Positions 16,991 to 24,946 of a stretch of DNA of 40,454 bases are shown one piece after another. The notes below the pieces were generated by a model, which was given only the letters and a program-made list of their open reading frames with translations, did no database searches and was not told where the DNA came from. The translations under genes were made by a program, and so were the position numbers. The stretch is from JBOCEF01 sp047610385 (GTDB lineage: Bacteria; Pseudomonadota; Alphaproteobacteria; Rhodobacterales; Rhodobacteraceae), in assembly GCA_047610385.1 (NCBI GenBank), contig JBLGAC010000037.1, positions 1-40,454 on the forward strand, given 5' to 3'. Position 1 is the stretch's first letter; each line of letters begins with the position of its first letter.

Positions 16991-17431
16991 TTACCTGGCG
17001 ACCTGCGCAAAGATCGCGGCAAAGCGCTTCTTGGCCTTGCCCTTTTGCTTGACCGCGGCGGCGTCATCATAGTTTGACGCCGCGCCAACCTGGATCAGCG
17101 CCACCATGCCCATCATGTAATGCGGGGTGCATTTGATGCCGTACAGGCCCGGCGCAGTCACGATCAGGTCGAAATCCTTGCTCATCTTGCTTTTGAATTC
17201 ATCGACGCTCGCGGGCAGCATGCCGTCGATGGAGTCCGCGTTGTGCCCCTTGTCGGTGGAGACGAAATGGATCGTGTCGCCGGGCTGCGCGGTCACATAA
17301 GCGGGCTCAAACACCATTGATCCGGCCTCGCCCTTGTTCAGCATCTTCACCTCGATGGTGTCGGCGTATGCGGCACCTGGGAGCATCGCTGAGATTGCGG
17401 CAACGGCGAGAGCAAAGGTCCTAGCAGACAT
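16991..17431 (-). CDS. pazS: Pseudoazurin (type 1 copper electron carrier)
   Basis: A 146-residue exported cupredoxin. The signal peptide is residues 1-23 (ending AYA), and the mature protein starts DTIEVKMLNKG. The single type 1 copper is held by a histidine in KGHNADS, the cysteine in IKCTPH, the histidine of the same motif, and a methionine in MMGM, the classic pseudoazurin spacing. It shuttles electrons from the bc1 complex to NirK in denitrifiers. SD GAAAGGA fits ATG 17431. It is divergent from the NnrR-type regulator, with an FNR-like box in the 106-bp gap. The C-terminal lysine-rich tail after residue 125 is typical of the family. Confidence 0.95.
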   Translation of the reverse strand: MSARTFALAVAAISAMLPGAAYADTIEVKMLNKGEAGSMVFEPAYVTAQPGDTIHFVSTDKGHNADSIDGMLPASVDEFKSKMSKDFDLIVTAPGLYGIKCTPHYMMGMVALIQVGAASNYDDAAAVKQKGKAKKRFAAIFAQVAR

Positions 17432-17506
17432 GACGGCGTCCTTTCTTTGTGCATCCGAGTGTGGTTCGTCTGAAAGGGGGTATGCGGTAACCGAGGCGGG
17501 CCCTTG

Positions 17507-17520
17507 TTGTTCTGCATCAA
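17507..17520. promoter_or_regulatory. FNR-type box between pazS and nnrR
   Basis: TTGTTCTGCATCAA matches the FNR/ANR site TTGAT-N4-ATCAA in 9 of 10 positions. Counting 29.5 bp from its centre toward pazS gives CATACC as a -10-like element, so it may activate pazS at -41.5. Toward nnrR it lies only 18 bp before the GTG start, too close for the same geometry. Confidence 0.6.
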
Positions 17521-17537
17521 ACTCCGGGGGCATCAGC

Positions 17538-18233
17538 GTGAACAAACTTGATGACAGCCTGCTGACACGCGTGCCTGCGTTCTCGCGCCTGACGCGCGTG
17601 CAGATCCGCGAGGCGCTCGCGCTCGCCGCGCCGTCGCGCTATGATGAGGGCGAGACGATTTTTGGCGAAGGCATGGACGCGGAGCGGTTCTATCTGCTGC
17701 TCGACGGTCATATCCGGGTGATCCGCACCACGCCGGGGGGCGACCAGATCATCGCGCTGCACATCACTGCGGGGCAATTGTTTGGCATCGCCGCCGCGCT
17801 GGGGCGCGACACCTACCCCGCCACCGCGATGGCCGCGACGCAATCGCTGGCGATCAGCTGGCCAACCCGCCTGTGGGGTTCGTTCGTCGCGAAATATGAC
17901 GGGTTTTCAACCGAAACGCTGGCGACCGTCGGCGCGCGGATGGGCGAATTGCATGGCCGCATCACCGAACTGGCCACCCAAGCGGTGGAGCAGCGCGTGG
18001 CCAACGCGCTGTTGCGCATGGTCAACCAGTCAGGCCGCAAGATCGACGGCGGGATTGAGATCGCCTTTCCCATCACCCGCCAGAACATCGCCGACATGGC
18101 GGGCACCACCCTGCACACCGTCAGCCGCCTGCTGAGCGGGTGGGAAAAGCAGGGCATCGTCGAAAGCACCCGGCGCCATGTGGTCGTCACCGACCCCCAC
18201 CGGCTGGTGGTGCTGAGCGGCCCGGCCGACTGA
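17538..18233 (+). CDS. nnrR: Crp/Fnr-family regulator, NnrR/Dnr type
   Basis: A 231-residue Crp/Fnr regulator. A cyclic-nucleotide-like beta-roll occupies residues 15-125 (YDEGETIFGEGMDAERFYLL, then DGHIRVIRTTPGGDQI), a long dimerisation helix follows, and an HTH is near 170-200 (ITRQNIADMAGTTLHTVSRLLSGWEKQGI). The N-terminal cysteine cluster that holds FeS in FNR is absent, as in NO-responsive NnrR/Dnr proteins that use haem. The recognition helix reads HTVSR where FNR has ETxSR, in keeping with boxes reading TTGCG rather than TTGAT (inference). GTG 17538 has SD CCGGGGG at the right spacing; no ATG fits. It likely controls nirK and norCBQD. Confidence 0.88.
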   Translation: MNKLDDSLLTRVPAFSRLTRVQIREALALAAPSRYDEGETIFGEGMDAERFYLLLDGHIRVIRTTPGGDQIIALHITAGQLFGIAAALGRDTYPATAMAATQSLAISWPTRLWGSFVAKYDGFSTETLATVGARMGELHGRITELATQAVEQRVANALLRMVNQSGRKIDGGIEIAFPITRQNIADMAGTTLHTVSRLLSGWEKQGIVESTRRHVVVTDPHRLVVLSGPAD

Positions 18234-18241
18234 CCGCCAAC

Positions 18242-18271
18242 CACAGCCCCATCACAGCCCCATCACAGCCC
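18242..18271. repeat. 11-bp direct repeat, 2.7 copies
   Basis: CACAGCCCCAT occurs twice in tandem plus CACAGCCC. The array overlaps the last bases of the DUF1858 gene and lies between it and nnrR, which ends convergently. Confidence 0.75.
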
Positions 18272-18472
18272 GGCGGCGGCGCGCAGCGCGGCGCGAAACG
18301 CATCCTCGTCCAGCCGGTATTCAAGGCACGCGTCAGTGACGCTGTGAAACGGCGCAATCGGGCAGCCGAAGCAGCGCATGCGGTGCGCCATAAAGACCAA
18401 CGCCGTGTCGGGCCATTCGTGGAACAGGCGCGACAGCGGCAGGTCGGGGTCATCGATGCTCGGGCGCGTCAT
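18263..18472 (-). CDS. DUF1858 small redox-disulfide domain protein
   Basis: A 69-residue cytoplasmic protein of the DUF1858 family, often found beside nitrogen-oxide or hybrid-cluster genes. The CFGC motif in HRMRCFGCPIAPFHSV (residues 33-48) is its probable redox disulfide or metal site. ATG 18472 was chosen at the start of the recognisable domain; a longer frame to 18535 has no added similarity. It sits between nnrR and norC on the opposite strand, and the norC NnrR box lies 73 bp from its start, so the two promoters share the gap. A role in NO response is suggested by context only. Confidence 0.8.
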   Translation of the reverse strand: MTRPSIDDPDLPLSRLFHEWPDTALVFMAHRMRCFGCPIAPFHSVTDACLEYRLDEDAFRAALRAAAGL

Positions 18473-18544
18473 GGCTGACCCCTGTCCTGCCGCGCCGCGA
18501 TCAAGGCGCAGATCCACCCTGCACCTGGTTTTCACCCCTGCACG

Positions 18545-18586
18545 TTGCGCCAGCGCAAACTCAGTGTCGGCGCGGCGCGTTAGATC
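18545..18586 (+). promoter_or_regulatory. norCBQD promoter with NnrR box
   Basis: TTGCGCCAGCGCAA (18545-18558) is a perfect TTGCG-N4-CGCAA site. TAGATC at 18581-18586 starts 29.5 bp from the box centre, exactly as at nirK. The expected transcript start is near 18593, 27 bp before norC. Confidence 0.82.
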
Positions 18587-18619
18587 GGTTTGATCCGCAA
18601 CAACCGCGCAGGACCGACC

Positions 18620-19072
18620 ATGTCAGAGTTCCTTACCAAGTCGCGGGCCCGGAACATTTTCTATGGAGGATCTTTGTTCTTCGTAGTCGTGTTCGGCGTC
18701 CTGACGGCGCAGAGCCACTACTATGTGGTGAACACTTCCACCACCGATCTGCCGCTGACCGAACAGGTGGTCCTCGGCAAACGGGTGTGGGAGCGGCACA
18801 GCTGCATCAACTGCCACACGCTGCACGGCGAAGGCGCCTATTTCGCGCCCGAACTTGGCAACGTCATGACCCGCTGGGATGTCTACGACGACCCAGGCGG
18901 CGCGTATGAAATGCTGGACGCCTGGATGAAGGCCCAGCCCAGCGGCATCGAAGGCCGCCGCCAGATGCCCCTGTTCGAAATCACCGACGACGAAATGAAG
19001 GGCCTCGCAGAGTTCCTTCGCTGGGCGGACCACACGGACACCCAGAACTGGCCGCCGAACGAAGCGGGCTGA
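18620..19072 (+). CDS. norC: Nitric oxide reductase subunit C (cytochrome c)
   Basis: A 150-residue membrane-anchored cytochrome c that feeds electrons to NorB. One membrane helix lies at about residues 15-36 (GGSLFFVVVFGVLTAQS), and the haem motif CINCH is at 62-66, with methionine ligand candidates after it (NVMTRW, QMPLF). ATG 18620 was preferred over 18590 because it lies closer to the family start and leaves a 27-nt leader from the predicted promoter. It opens the norCBQD operon; norB follows after 11 bp. Length is normal for NorC. Confidence 0.96.
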   Translation: MSEFLTKSRARNIFYGGSLFFVVVFGVLTAQSHYYVVNTSTTDLPLTEQVVLGKRVWERHSCINCHTLHGEGAYFAPELGNVMTRWDVYDDPGGAYEMLDAWMKAQPSGIEGRRQMPLFEITDDEMKGLAEFLRWADHTDTQNWPPNEAG

Positions 19073-19083
19073 GGAGACATCCC

Positions 19084-20427
19084 ATGAAATACCAATCGCA
19101 GAAAGTCGCGCTGGCCTATTTCGCCGTCGCCCTTGCCTTGTTCGCCATTCAGGTGACGGGCGGGCTGCTGGCAGGCTGGATTTATGTCGCGCCCAACACG
19201 TTGTCCGAAATGCTTCCCTTCAACATCATCCGCATGATCCACACCAACGCGCTGATCGTGTGGCTTCTGCTTGGGTTTTTCGGCGCCGCCTATTTCCTGG
19301 TGCCCGAAGAATCCGAGCGTGAGATCTATTCCGTCAAGCTGGCCTACATCCAGCTGATCCTGCTGACGGTCGGCACGCTGGGCGCGGTGGTCAGCTATCT
19401 GATCGGCATCCATGGCGGGCGCGAATTTCTGGAACAACCCCTCTGGGTCAAGTTCGGGATATTGGTCGCCGCGCTGATATTCCTGTTCAACATCTCAATG
19501 ACGGTGCTGGCAGGGCGGCGGACCGCGATCACCAACGTGCTGCTGACCGGGCTGTGGCTGCTGTCGCTTTTGTGGATTTTTGCGTTCATCAACCCCGACA
19601 ACCTGAGCCTCGACAAAATGTACTGGTGGTTCGTGGTGCACCTGTGGGTGGAGGCGACGTGGGAACTGGTCATGGCCTCAATCCTCGCGTTCCTGCTGCT
19701 GAAGATGACCGGCGTGGACCGCGAGATCGTTGAGAAATGGCTTTACGTCATCGTCGCCACGGCGCTGTTTTCGGGCATCCTTGGCACCGGGCACCATTTC
19801 TACTGGATCGGCCTGCCGGGGTATTGGCAGTGGATCGGGTCGATCTTCTCAACGTTCGAAGTGGTCCCCTTTTTCGGGATGATGAGCTTTGCGTTCGTCA
19901 TGGTCTGGAAGGGGCGGCGCAATCATCCCAACAAGGCCGCGCTGCTGTGGTCGCTGGGGTCCGCCACCGTCGCGTTCTTCGGGGCGGGGGTCTGGGGTTT
20001 TCTGCACACGCTGCACGGGGTGAACTATTATTCCCACGGCACGCAGATCACCGCGGCCCACGGACACCTGAGCTTTTACGGTGCCTATGTCGCGCTGAAC
20101 CTGGCGATGTTCAGCTATGCGATGCCGATCCTGCGTGGGCGCGATCCGTATAACCAGGTGCTGAATATGGCGAGCTTTTGGCTGATGACCGGCGGCATGG
20201 CGTTCATGACCTTTGTGCTGACCTTTGCCGGCACGATCCAGACCCATATGCAGCGGGTTCTGGGGGAATATTACATGGATGTGCAGGACCAGCTCGAGGT
20301 CTTTTACATCATGCGCTTCGGCGCCGGCATCGCGGTGGTGCTGGGGGCGATCCTGTTCATCTACGCGCTGGCCTTTCCGCGGCCCGAAATACTGGCCCCC
20401 GGCAGCGCCGAAAGCGAGGCGTCATGA
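19084..20427 (+). CDS. norB: Nitric oxide reductase subunit B
   Basis: A 447-residue, 12-helix haem-copper-oxidase relative, the catalytic subunit that reduces two NO to N2O at a haem b3-FeB centre. Metal ligands and key residues are visible: H53 and H326/H328 (haems b and b3 candidates), H186, H237 and H238 (FeB), and the conserved glutamates E190 and E194 (HLWVEATWELVM). Length is normal for a cytochrome-c-dependent NorB and the quinol-oxidising N-terminal extension is absent, in agreement with the norC partner. It overlaps norQ by 4 nt (ATGA). Confidence 0.97.
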   Translation: MKYQSQKVALAYFAVALALFAIQVTGGLLAGWIYVAPNTLSEMLPFNIIRMIHTNALIVWLLLGFFGAAYFLVPEESEREIYSVKLAYIQLILLTVGTLGAVVSYLIGIHGGREFLEQPLWVKFGILVAALIFLFNISMTVLAGRRTAITNVLLTGLWLLSLLWIFAFINPDNLSLDKMYWWFVVHLWVEATWELVMASILAFLLLKMTGVDREIVEKWLYVIVATALFSGILGTGHHFYWIGLPGYWQWIGSIFSTFEVVPFFGMMSFAFVMVWKGRRNHPNKAALLWSLGSATVAFFGAGVWGFLHTLHGVNYYSHGTQITAAHGHLSFYGAYVALNLAMFSYAMPILRGRDPYNQVLNMASFWLMTGGMAFMTFVLTFAGTIQTHMQRVLGEYYMDVQDQLEVFYIMRFGAGIAVVLGAILFIYALAFPRPEILAPGSAESEAS

Positions 20428-21221
20428 CCCTGCACGCCCCCCGATTTGACGTGCCGTTCTATCAGCCCGCAGGGGATGAATGCGCGCTGTTCGAAGCTGC
20501 CCACGCCAACGGTCTGCCCCTTCTTTTGAAGGGGCCGACCGGCTGCGGCAAAACCCGGTTCGTCGAACACATGGCCGCCCGCACCGGGCGCCCGCTTTAC
20601 ACCGTCGCGTGCCATGATGATCTGTCAGCGTCGGATCTGATCGGGCGCTATCTGCTGCGCGGCGGGCAGACCGAATGGGCCGACGGGCCGCTGACCCGCG
20701 CGGTGCGCGAAGGCGCGATCTGCTATCTGGACGAAGTGGTTGAGGCACGGCGCGACGTCACCGTGGTCTTGCACCCGCTGACCGACGACCGCCGCACCCT
20801 GATGCTGGACCGCACGGGCGAGGAGATCAAAGCCCCGCCCGGCTTCATGCTGATCGCCAGCTACAACCCCGGCTATCAGAACGTGCTGAAACGGCTGAAG
20901 CCGTCCACCCGCCAGCGGTTCCTGTCGATCAGCTTTGATTTCCCCGCACCCGCGGTGGAAATCACCGTGGTTGCACGCGAAAGCGGGCTGGATGCGGCCC
21001 GCGTGAAGCCTCTGGTGCGGCTTGCGGGCCATATCAGGGCGCTCACGGGCATGGACCTTGAAGAAGGGGTGTCGACCCGCCTTCTGGTCTATGCCGCCAC
21101 CTTGATCGCGGGCGGCATGGGGGTGGATCGCGCGCTGCAAGCCGCAGTGATTGAACCCTTGACCGACGAACCTGATGTGCAGGTCGCTTTGCGCGATCTG
21201 ATCACCGCGGTGTATGGCTGA
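20424..21221 (+). CDS. norQ: NorQ, MoxR-type AAA+ ATPase for NO reductase assembly
   Basis: A 265-residue AAA+ ATPase of the CbbQ/NirQ/NorQ family. Walker A GPTGCGKT is at 37-44, Walker B in ICYLDEV near 99-105, and the sensor segment LIASYNPGY near 148. It works with NorD to insert FeB into NorB. The start overlaps the norB stop by 4 nt and its own stop shares a base with the norD start (TGATG), so translation is probably coupled across three genes. Confidence 0.95.
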   Translation: MTLHAPRFDVPFYQPAGDECALFEAAHANGLPLLLKGPTGCGKTRFVEHMAARTGRPLYTVACHDDLSASDLIGRYLLRGGQTEWADGPLTRAVREGAICYLDEVVEARRDVTVVLHPLTDDRRTLMLDRTGEEIKAPPGFMLIASYNPGYQNVLKRLKPSTRQRFLSISFDFPAPAVEITVVARESGLDAARVKPLVRLAGHIRALTGMDLEEGVSTRLLVYAATLIAGGMGVDRALQAAVIEPLTDEPDVQVALRDLITAVYG

Positions 21222-23101
21222 TGGCATTCCGCCCGCTTGATCTGATGGAGCCGGAGGAGACCGTCGGCAACCTGTGGCACGGGCTTGCAGGCGGCATCGG
21301 CGCGGCGGCGACCCATCCGGGCGCAGCCGCGACGCTGGCCGGTCTGCGCCCCAGCCTCGGGCTGCTGCTGCGCGCCCTGGGCGGCGCTGCGGGCATTGAG
21401 ATCACCGAGGCCCCCGCCGCCCGCGCCAATCACCGCCTGCCGGTGGCGCGCAAGCTGGGCGCCGCGCATGAGGTGCTGCACCTGCCCTTTTTTGATGGGG
21501 AGCGCCTGCGCCTGCCCCCGGTCATCGACGCCTATCGCGACCCGGCCCTGAACCGCGCTGCCTATATGTGGCTGACCGCGCTTGCCGCGGTGGCGGACAT
21601 CCCAGCCCCAGCCCCCCGCCCAAACCCCGCCGCAGCCGACATGGCGTGGATCGTCGCGATCATTGCGGCTGAGGCACGGGCGCGCGTGCTTTGCCCCGGC
21701 CTTTTGCCCGCACGCCGCACCATGGGCGACCTGATCGCTGCGCGCTGCCGCCCGCATCTGCCGGGCGCTGAGGCGGCCGTGGAACGCGCGCTGATCGCCG
21801 CCTTGTCCGGCAACGCCTCCGCTGCCCCCGGCCCCGCGCCGCGCGGGTATCGCCCGCCCGCGCCGGTCCCGTTCTGGCCGATGCCGGCACCCCCAACCAC
21901 GGCGGGGGAGCGCCCCGAGCACAGCGCCGATCCCGCCCCTGCACCTGCCGCCGCGACCACCAAACGCAAGCTCGCCGCCCGCAAAACCCGCGATGAGGCA
22001 AACCGGCGCGACAGCTTCATCATCCATAGGTTTGAGGCGATCCTGTCTTGGGTGGAAAGCATGAACCTCAACCGCATGATCGACGATGACGACAAGGAAA
22101 ACGCCGCCAAGGCCGCCGACGATCAGGACGAAATCATCCTCTCTCGCCACGACCGCAAGGCGGCCACGAAACTGCGGATGCATCTGGACCTGTCGCCCGC
22201 CGACGCCGAACACGAACGCCTGTCGGGCGTGTTCACCTATCCCGAATGGGACCGGCGCACGCGCACCTACATGCCCGATCATTGCCGGGTGCTGGAGGCC
22301 GACGCCCCCACCGCCCCCAACAGCTTTGCCCCTGACCCCCGCGCGTTGCGCCGTGTGCGGGCCCAGTTCGAAGCCCTGCGCCCCCGCCGCATCCGCACCC
22401 CAAGGCAGATTGAGGGCGAGGAGCTTGACCTCGACGCCGTGATCGCCGCACGGGCGGAAATGGCGGCCACCGGGCGCGGATCAGACCGGATCTATCAAGC
22501 CTCACGCGCCACGGATCGCGATCTGTGCGTCGCGGTGCTGATGGACACGTCCCGGTCCACCGAGGCCGCGATCGGCGATACATCGGTGATCGACGTGGCG
22601 CGCGAGGCCTTGGCCGCGCTGGCGGGCGGCATCGACGCGGCGGGTGATCGGCTGGGTGTCTGGGGATTTTCATCGCTGCGCCGCGACCGCGTGTTCCTGA
22701 CCCGCTGCAAGACGTTCGCAGAGCCGATGAGCGCCGACGTGACCGCGCGCATCTGCGGGCTGTCGCCGGGGCACTACACCCGCCTTGGGGCGGCCATGCG
22801 CCATGTCTCAGCGCAGCTCGCGCAAGAAGGCGCGGCGAAAAAGCTGCTGCTGGTGCTGACCGACGGCAAACCCAATGATCTGGATCATTACGAAGGCCCC
22901 CACGGCATCGAAGACAGCGCCATGGCGGTGCGCGAAGCCCGGCGCGCGGGCCAGACCGTGCATGGCGTGATCATCGACCTGAACGGACAGGACTGGTTTG
23001 CGCGCATCTTCGGGCGCGGCGGGTTCTCGTTGCTGCCCGACCCGGGGCGCCTGACCCGCGCCCTGCCCGACATCTACCGATCCCTGACCAAGGAAACCTG
23101 A
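21221..23101 (+). CDS. norD: NorD, von Willebrand factor A protein
   Basis: A 626-residue cytoplasmic partner of NorQ. It has an N-terminal helical region, a proline-rich low-complexity linker around residues 200-250 (PAPVPFWPMPAPP), and a C-terminal VWA domain with MIDAS motif DTSRS at 442-446, then a GHYTRLGAAMRH and LLVLTDGKPND segment. The linker is high in proline and alanine and looks poorly conserved. It is translationally coupled to norQ and followed by two small membrane-protein genes. Family knowledge assigns NorD to assembly of active NorCB. Confidence 0.94.
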   Translation: MAFRPLDLMEPEETVGNLWHGLAGGIGAAATHPGAAATLAGLRPSLGLLLRALGGAAGIEITEAPAARANHRLPVARKLGAAHEVLHLPFFDGERLRLPPVIDAYRDPALNRAAYMWLTALAAVADIPAPAPRPNPAAADMAWIVAIIAAEARARVLCPGLLPARRTMGDLIAARCRPHLPGAEAAVERALIAALSGNASAAPGPAPRGYRPPAPVPFWPMPAPPTTAGERPEHSADPAPAPAAATTKRKLAARKTRDEANRRDSFIIHRFEAILSWVESMNLNRMIDDDDKENAAKAADDQDEIILSRHDRKAATKLRMHLDLSPADAEHERLSGVFTYPEWDRRTRTYMPDHCRVLEADAPTAPNSFAPDPRALRRVRAQFEALRPRRIRTPRQIEGEELDLDAVIAARAEMAATGRGSDRIYQASRATDRDLCVAVLMDTSRSTEAAIGDTSVIDVAREALAALAGGIDAAGDRLGVWGFSSLRRDRVFLTRCKTFAEPMSADVTARICGLSPGHYTRLGAAMRHVSAQLAQEGAAKKLLLVLTDGKPNDLDHYEGPHGIEDSAMAVREARRAGQTVHGVIIDLNGQDWFARIFGRGGFSLLPDPGRLTRALPDIYRSLTKET

Positions 23102-23104
23102 CCC

Positions 23105-23287
23105 ATGATCCGCATTCTCGTTGCCCTCATCACCCTGTCACCCGCCATCGCCAACGCTGCCGCCGCCGCGTTTGAACGCCCTGTCCCCCAGGCGCAAAGC
23201 GCGACCGCTGAGATATGGTTCGCCGCCGCGTCCCTTGCCATGATCGCGGCGCTTTATGCGGTGCACCGGCTGGTGACCCGGCGATGA
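23105..23287 (+). CDS. Small membrane protein after norD (NnrT-like?)
   Basis: A 60-residue protein with an N-terminal signal-like helix (residues 1-20), a short polar stretch PVPQAQSATAEIW near 27-39, and a second hydrophobic helix (40-54) ending in basic VTRR. It lies 3 bp after norD and overlaps the next gene by 4 nt, so it is almost certainly part of the nor transcript. Its place matches nnrT in the norCBQD-nnrTU arrangement of Rhodobacter, whose function is unknown. I do not recognise a domain; the nnrT assignment is positional. Confidence 0.7.
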   Translation: MIRILVALITLSPAIANAAAAAFERPVPQAQSATAEIWFAAASLAMIAALYAVHRLVTRR

Positions 23288-23517
23288 CCCGGCGCGGCTG
23301 GGGGGTGGGGCGGTTGACGCTGGCCCTGTGGCCGCTTGGCGCGGGGGCGATGGCGGTGAACCTGTTCTTCGCATCCCTGATCGGGTCATGGGTCGGGGGG
23401 CCGGTGCTGTCGCCGACGCTGTCCGTGCTGGGCGGCATGGTGATCGGGGTGCCGACGGCATGGGCATTCGCGCGCCATTTCCGCCGCTTGATGGACGCGG
23501 CAGACCGCGATGCCTGA
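23284..23517 (+). CDS. Small membrane protein, end of nor operon
   Basis: A 77-residue protein with two predicted membrane helices (about residues 10-35 and 41-62) separated by a glycine-rich turn (GSWVGGPVLSP), ending in a charged tail. Start ATG 23284 overlaps the previous stop as ATGA. It is not the larger NnrU membrane family. I do not recognise a domain. Tight coupling to the nor genes suggests a part in NO reductase membrane assembly, but this is only context. Confidence 0.65.
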   Translation: MTRRGWGVGRLTLALWPLGAGAMAVNLFFASLIGSWVGGPVLSPTLSVLGGMVIGVPTAWAFARHFRRLMDAADRDA

Positions 23518-23541
23518 ACCTCGTCGATATCGCAGTGCAAC

Positions 23542-23583
23542 TTGATCTGGCGCAAGGCGGGGCGATTTCAGGGACGCTACGCG
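23542..23583 (+). promoter_or_regulatory. Hybrid FNR/NnrR box before hemN
   Basis: TTGATCTGGCGCAA (23542-23555) has one FNR half (TTGAT) and one NnrR half (CGCAA). TACGCG starts 29.5 bp from the box centre (23578), the same geometry as at nirK and norC. That would put the transcript start at about 23590, on the ATG itself. Confidence 0.55.
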
Positions 23584-23588
23584 AGGGC

Positions 23589-24944
23589 ATGGAAAACCTC
23601 GATCACCTCAAGGCCCTCGGCCTGTTCGACCGGCGCGTCCCGCGATACACCAGCTATCCGACCGCGCCTGTGTTCACCGCCAGGACCGGCGCCGCGTTCC
23701 ACGAAGACCGGCTTGGCGCGCTCGACCCTGATATCCCGGTGTCGGTCTATGTTCACATCCCGTTTTGTGAGCGTCTGTGCTGGTTCTGCGCCTGCCGCAC
23801 CCAAGGCACGCGCACCCTCGGCCCGGTTGAACGCTATATCGAGGCCCTTGAGGGCGAGCTGGCGCTGATGCGCAACCTGCTGCCCGCGGGTCTGCGCATG
23901 GGGCGCCTGCATTGGGGTGGCGGTACGCCGACCATCCTGCCGCCGCAGCTGATCCACCGGCTGGCGCAAGCGATCAAGGCGGTGATCCCGCCCGCGGACC
24001 CGTTCGAATTCTCCGTCGAAATCGACCCCACCATGGTCGACCAGGCCAAGGTTGAGGCGCTGAGCCACGAAGGCATGAACCGCGCCAGCATCGGCATTCA
24101 GGATTTTTCCCCAGACGTGCAGGCCGCCATCGGGCGTGAGCAAAGCTTTGCCGCGACGACTGCTTGCGTGCGCGCGCTGCGGGCGGCGGGGATCGCGTCG
24201 ATCAACACCGATCTGGTGTATGGCCTGCCCCATCAGGATCTGCCGCGAATTGAGGCGTCCATGGACAAAGTCCTGACGCTGAACCCCGACCGCGTCGCGC
24301 TGTTCGGGTATGCCCATGTCCCGCACGTGGCCAAACGTCAGGTGCTGATCGACGAGGCGCACCTGCCCGGCGATGCTGAGCGCCGCGCGCTGGCGACCAC
24401 AGCGGCGCGGATGCTGACCGGCGCGGGCTACGGGCCCATCGGCATCGACCATTTCGCCAAACCCGGCGATGGGCTAAGCCGCGCGCGCGTCAACGGCACC
24501 CTGCGGCGCAATTTCCAAGGCTATACCGAGGATGGCTGCCAGACCCTGCTGGGCATTGGCGCGTCGTCGATCTCCCGGTTTGCTGAGGGGTATGTCCAGA
24601 ACGCCGGCGCCACGGCGGCCTATGCCAAGCGGATTGAGGCGGGGACCCTGGCCAGCCATCGCGGCCATCGCCACACTGCCGAAGACCGGCTGCGCGCCCG
24701 GGTGATTGAAATGCTGATGTGCGATTTCTCAGTCGATCTTGCCGCGCTGCGCAGCCAATTCGGGGCGGCGGCCGACGCGCTTGGCACCGTGCATGCTGAC
24801 GTGGCGCAGCGCTTCGCGCCCTATGTGTCCCACAGCGGCGACACCCTCAGCATCGCGCCTGAGGGCCGGGCGATCACCCGGATCATCGCCAGCGCCTATG
24901 ACACCCGGTCCCCCAAAGACGCGGTGTTCTCGCGCGCATCATAA
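23589..24944 (+). CDS. hemN: Oxygen-independent coproporphyrinogen III oxidase (HemN)
   Basis: A 451-residue radical SAM enzyme that makes protoporphyrinogen IX without oxygen, needed for haem in anaerobic denitrification. PRYTSYPTAP (18-27) and the FeS motif CERLCWFCAC (C60, C64, C67, C69) are as in HemN; GGGTPTILP follows near 107-115, and a HemN C-terminal domain ends the protein. Start ATG 23589 was chosen because family similarity begins at GLFDRRVPRYTSYP; no good SD precedes it and the predicted promoter would give a leaderless message, so an alternative start is possible. It ends 2 bp from a convergent CoA-transferase. Confidence 0.93.
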   Translation: MENLDHLKALGLFDRRVPRYTSYPTAPVFTARTGAAFHEDRLGALDPDIPVSVYVHIPFCERLCWFCACRTQGTRTLGPVERYIEALEGELALMRNLLPAGLRMGRLHWGGGTPTILPPQLIHRLAQAIKAVIPPADPFEFSVEIDPTMVDQAKVEALSHEGMNRASIGIQDFSPDVQAAIGREQSFAATTACVRALRAAGIASINTDLVYGLPHQDLPRIEASMDKVLTLNPDRVALFGYAHVPHVAKRQVLIDEAHLPGDAERRALATTAARMLTGAGYGPIGIDHFAKPGDGLSRARVNGTLRRNFQGYTEDGCQTLLGIGASSISRFAEGYVQNAGATAAYAKRIEAGTLASHRGHRHTAEDRLRARVIEMLMCDFSVDLAALRSQFGAAADALGTVHADVAQRFAPYVSHSGDTLSIAPEGRAITRIIASAYDTRSPKDAVFSRAS

Positions 24945-24946
24945 CC

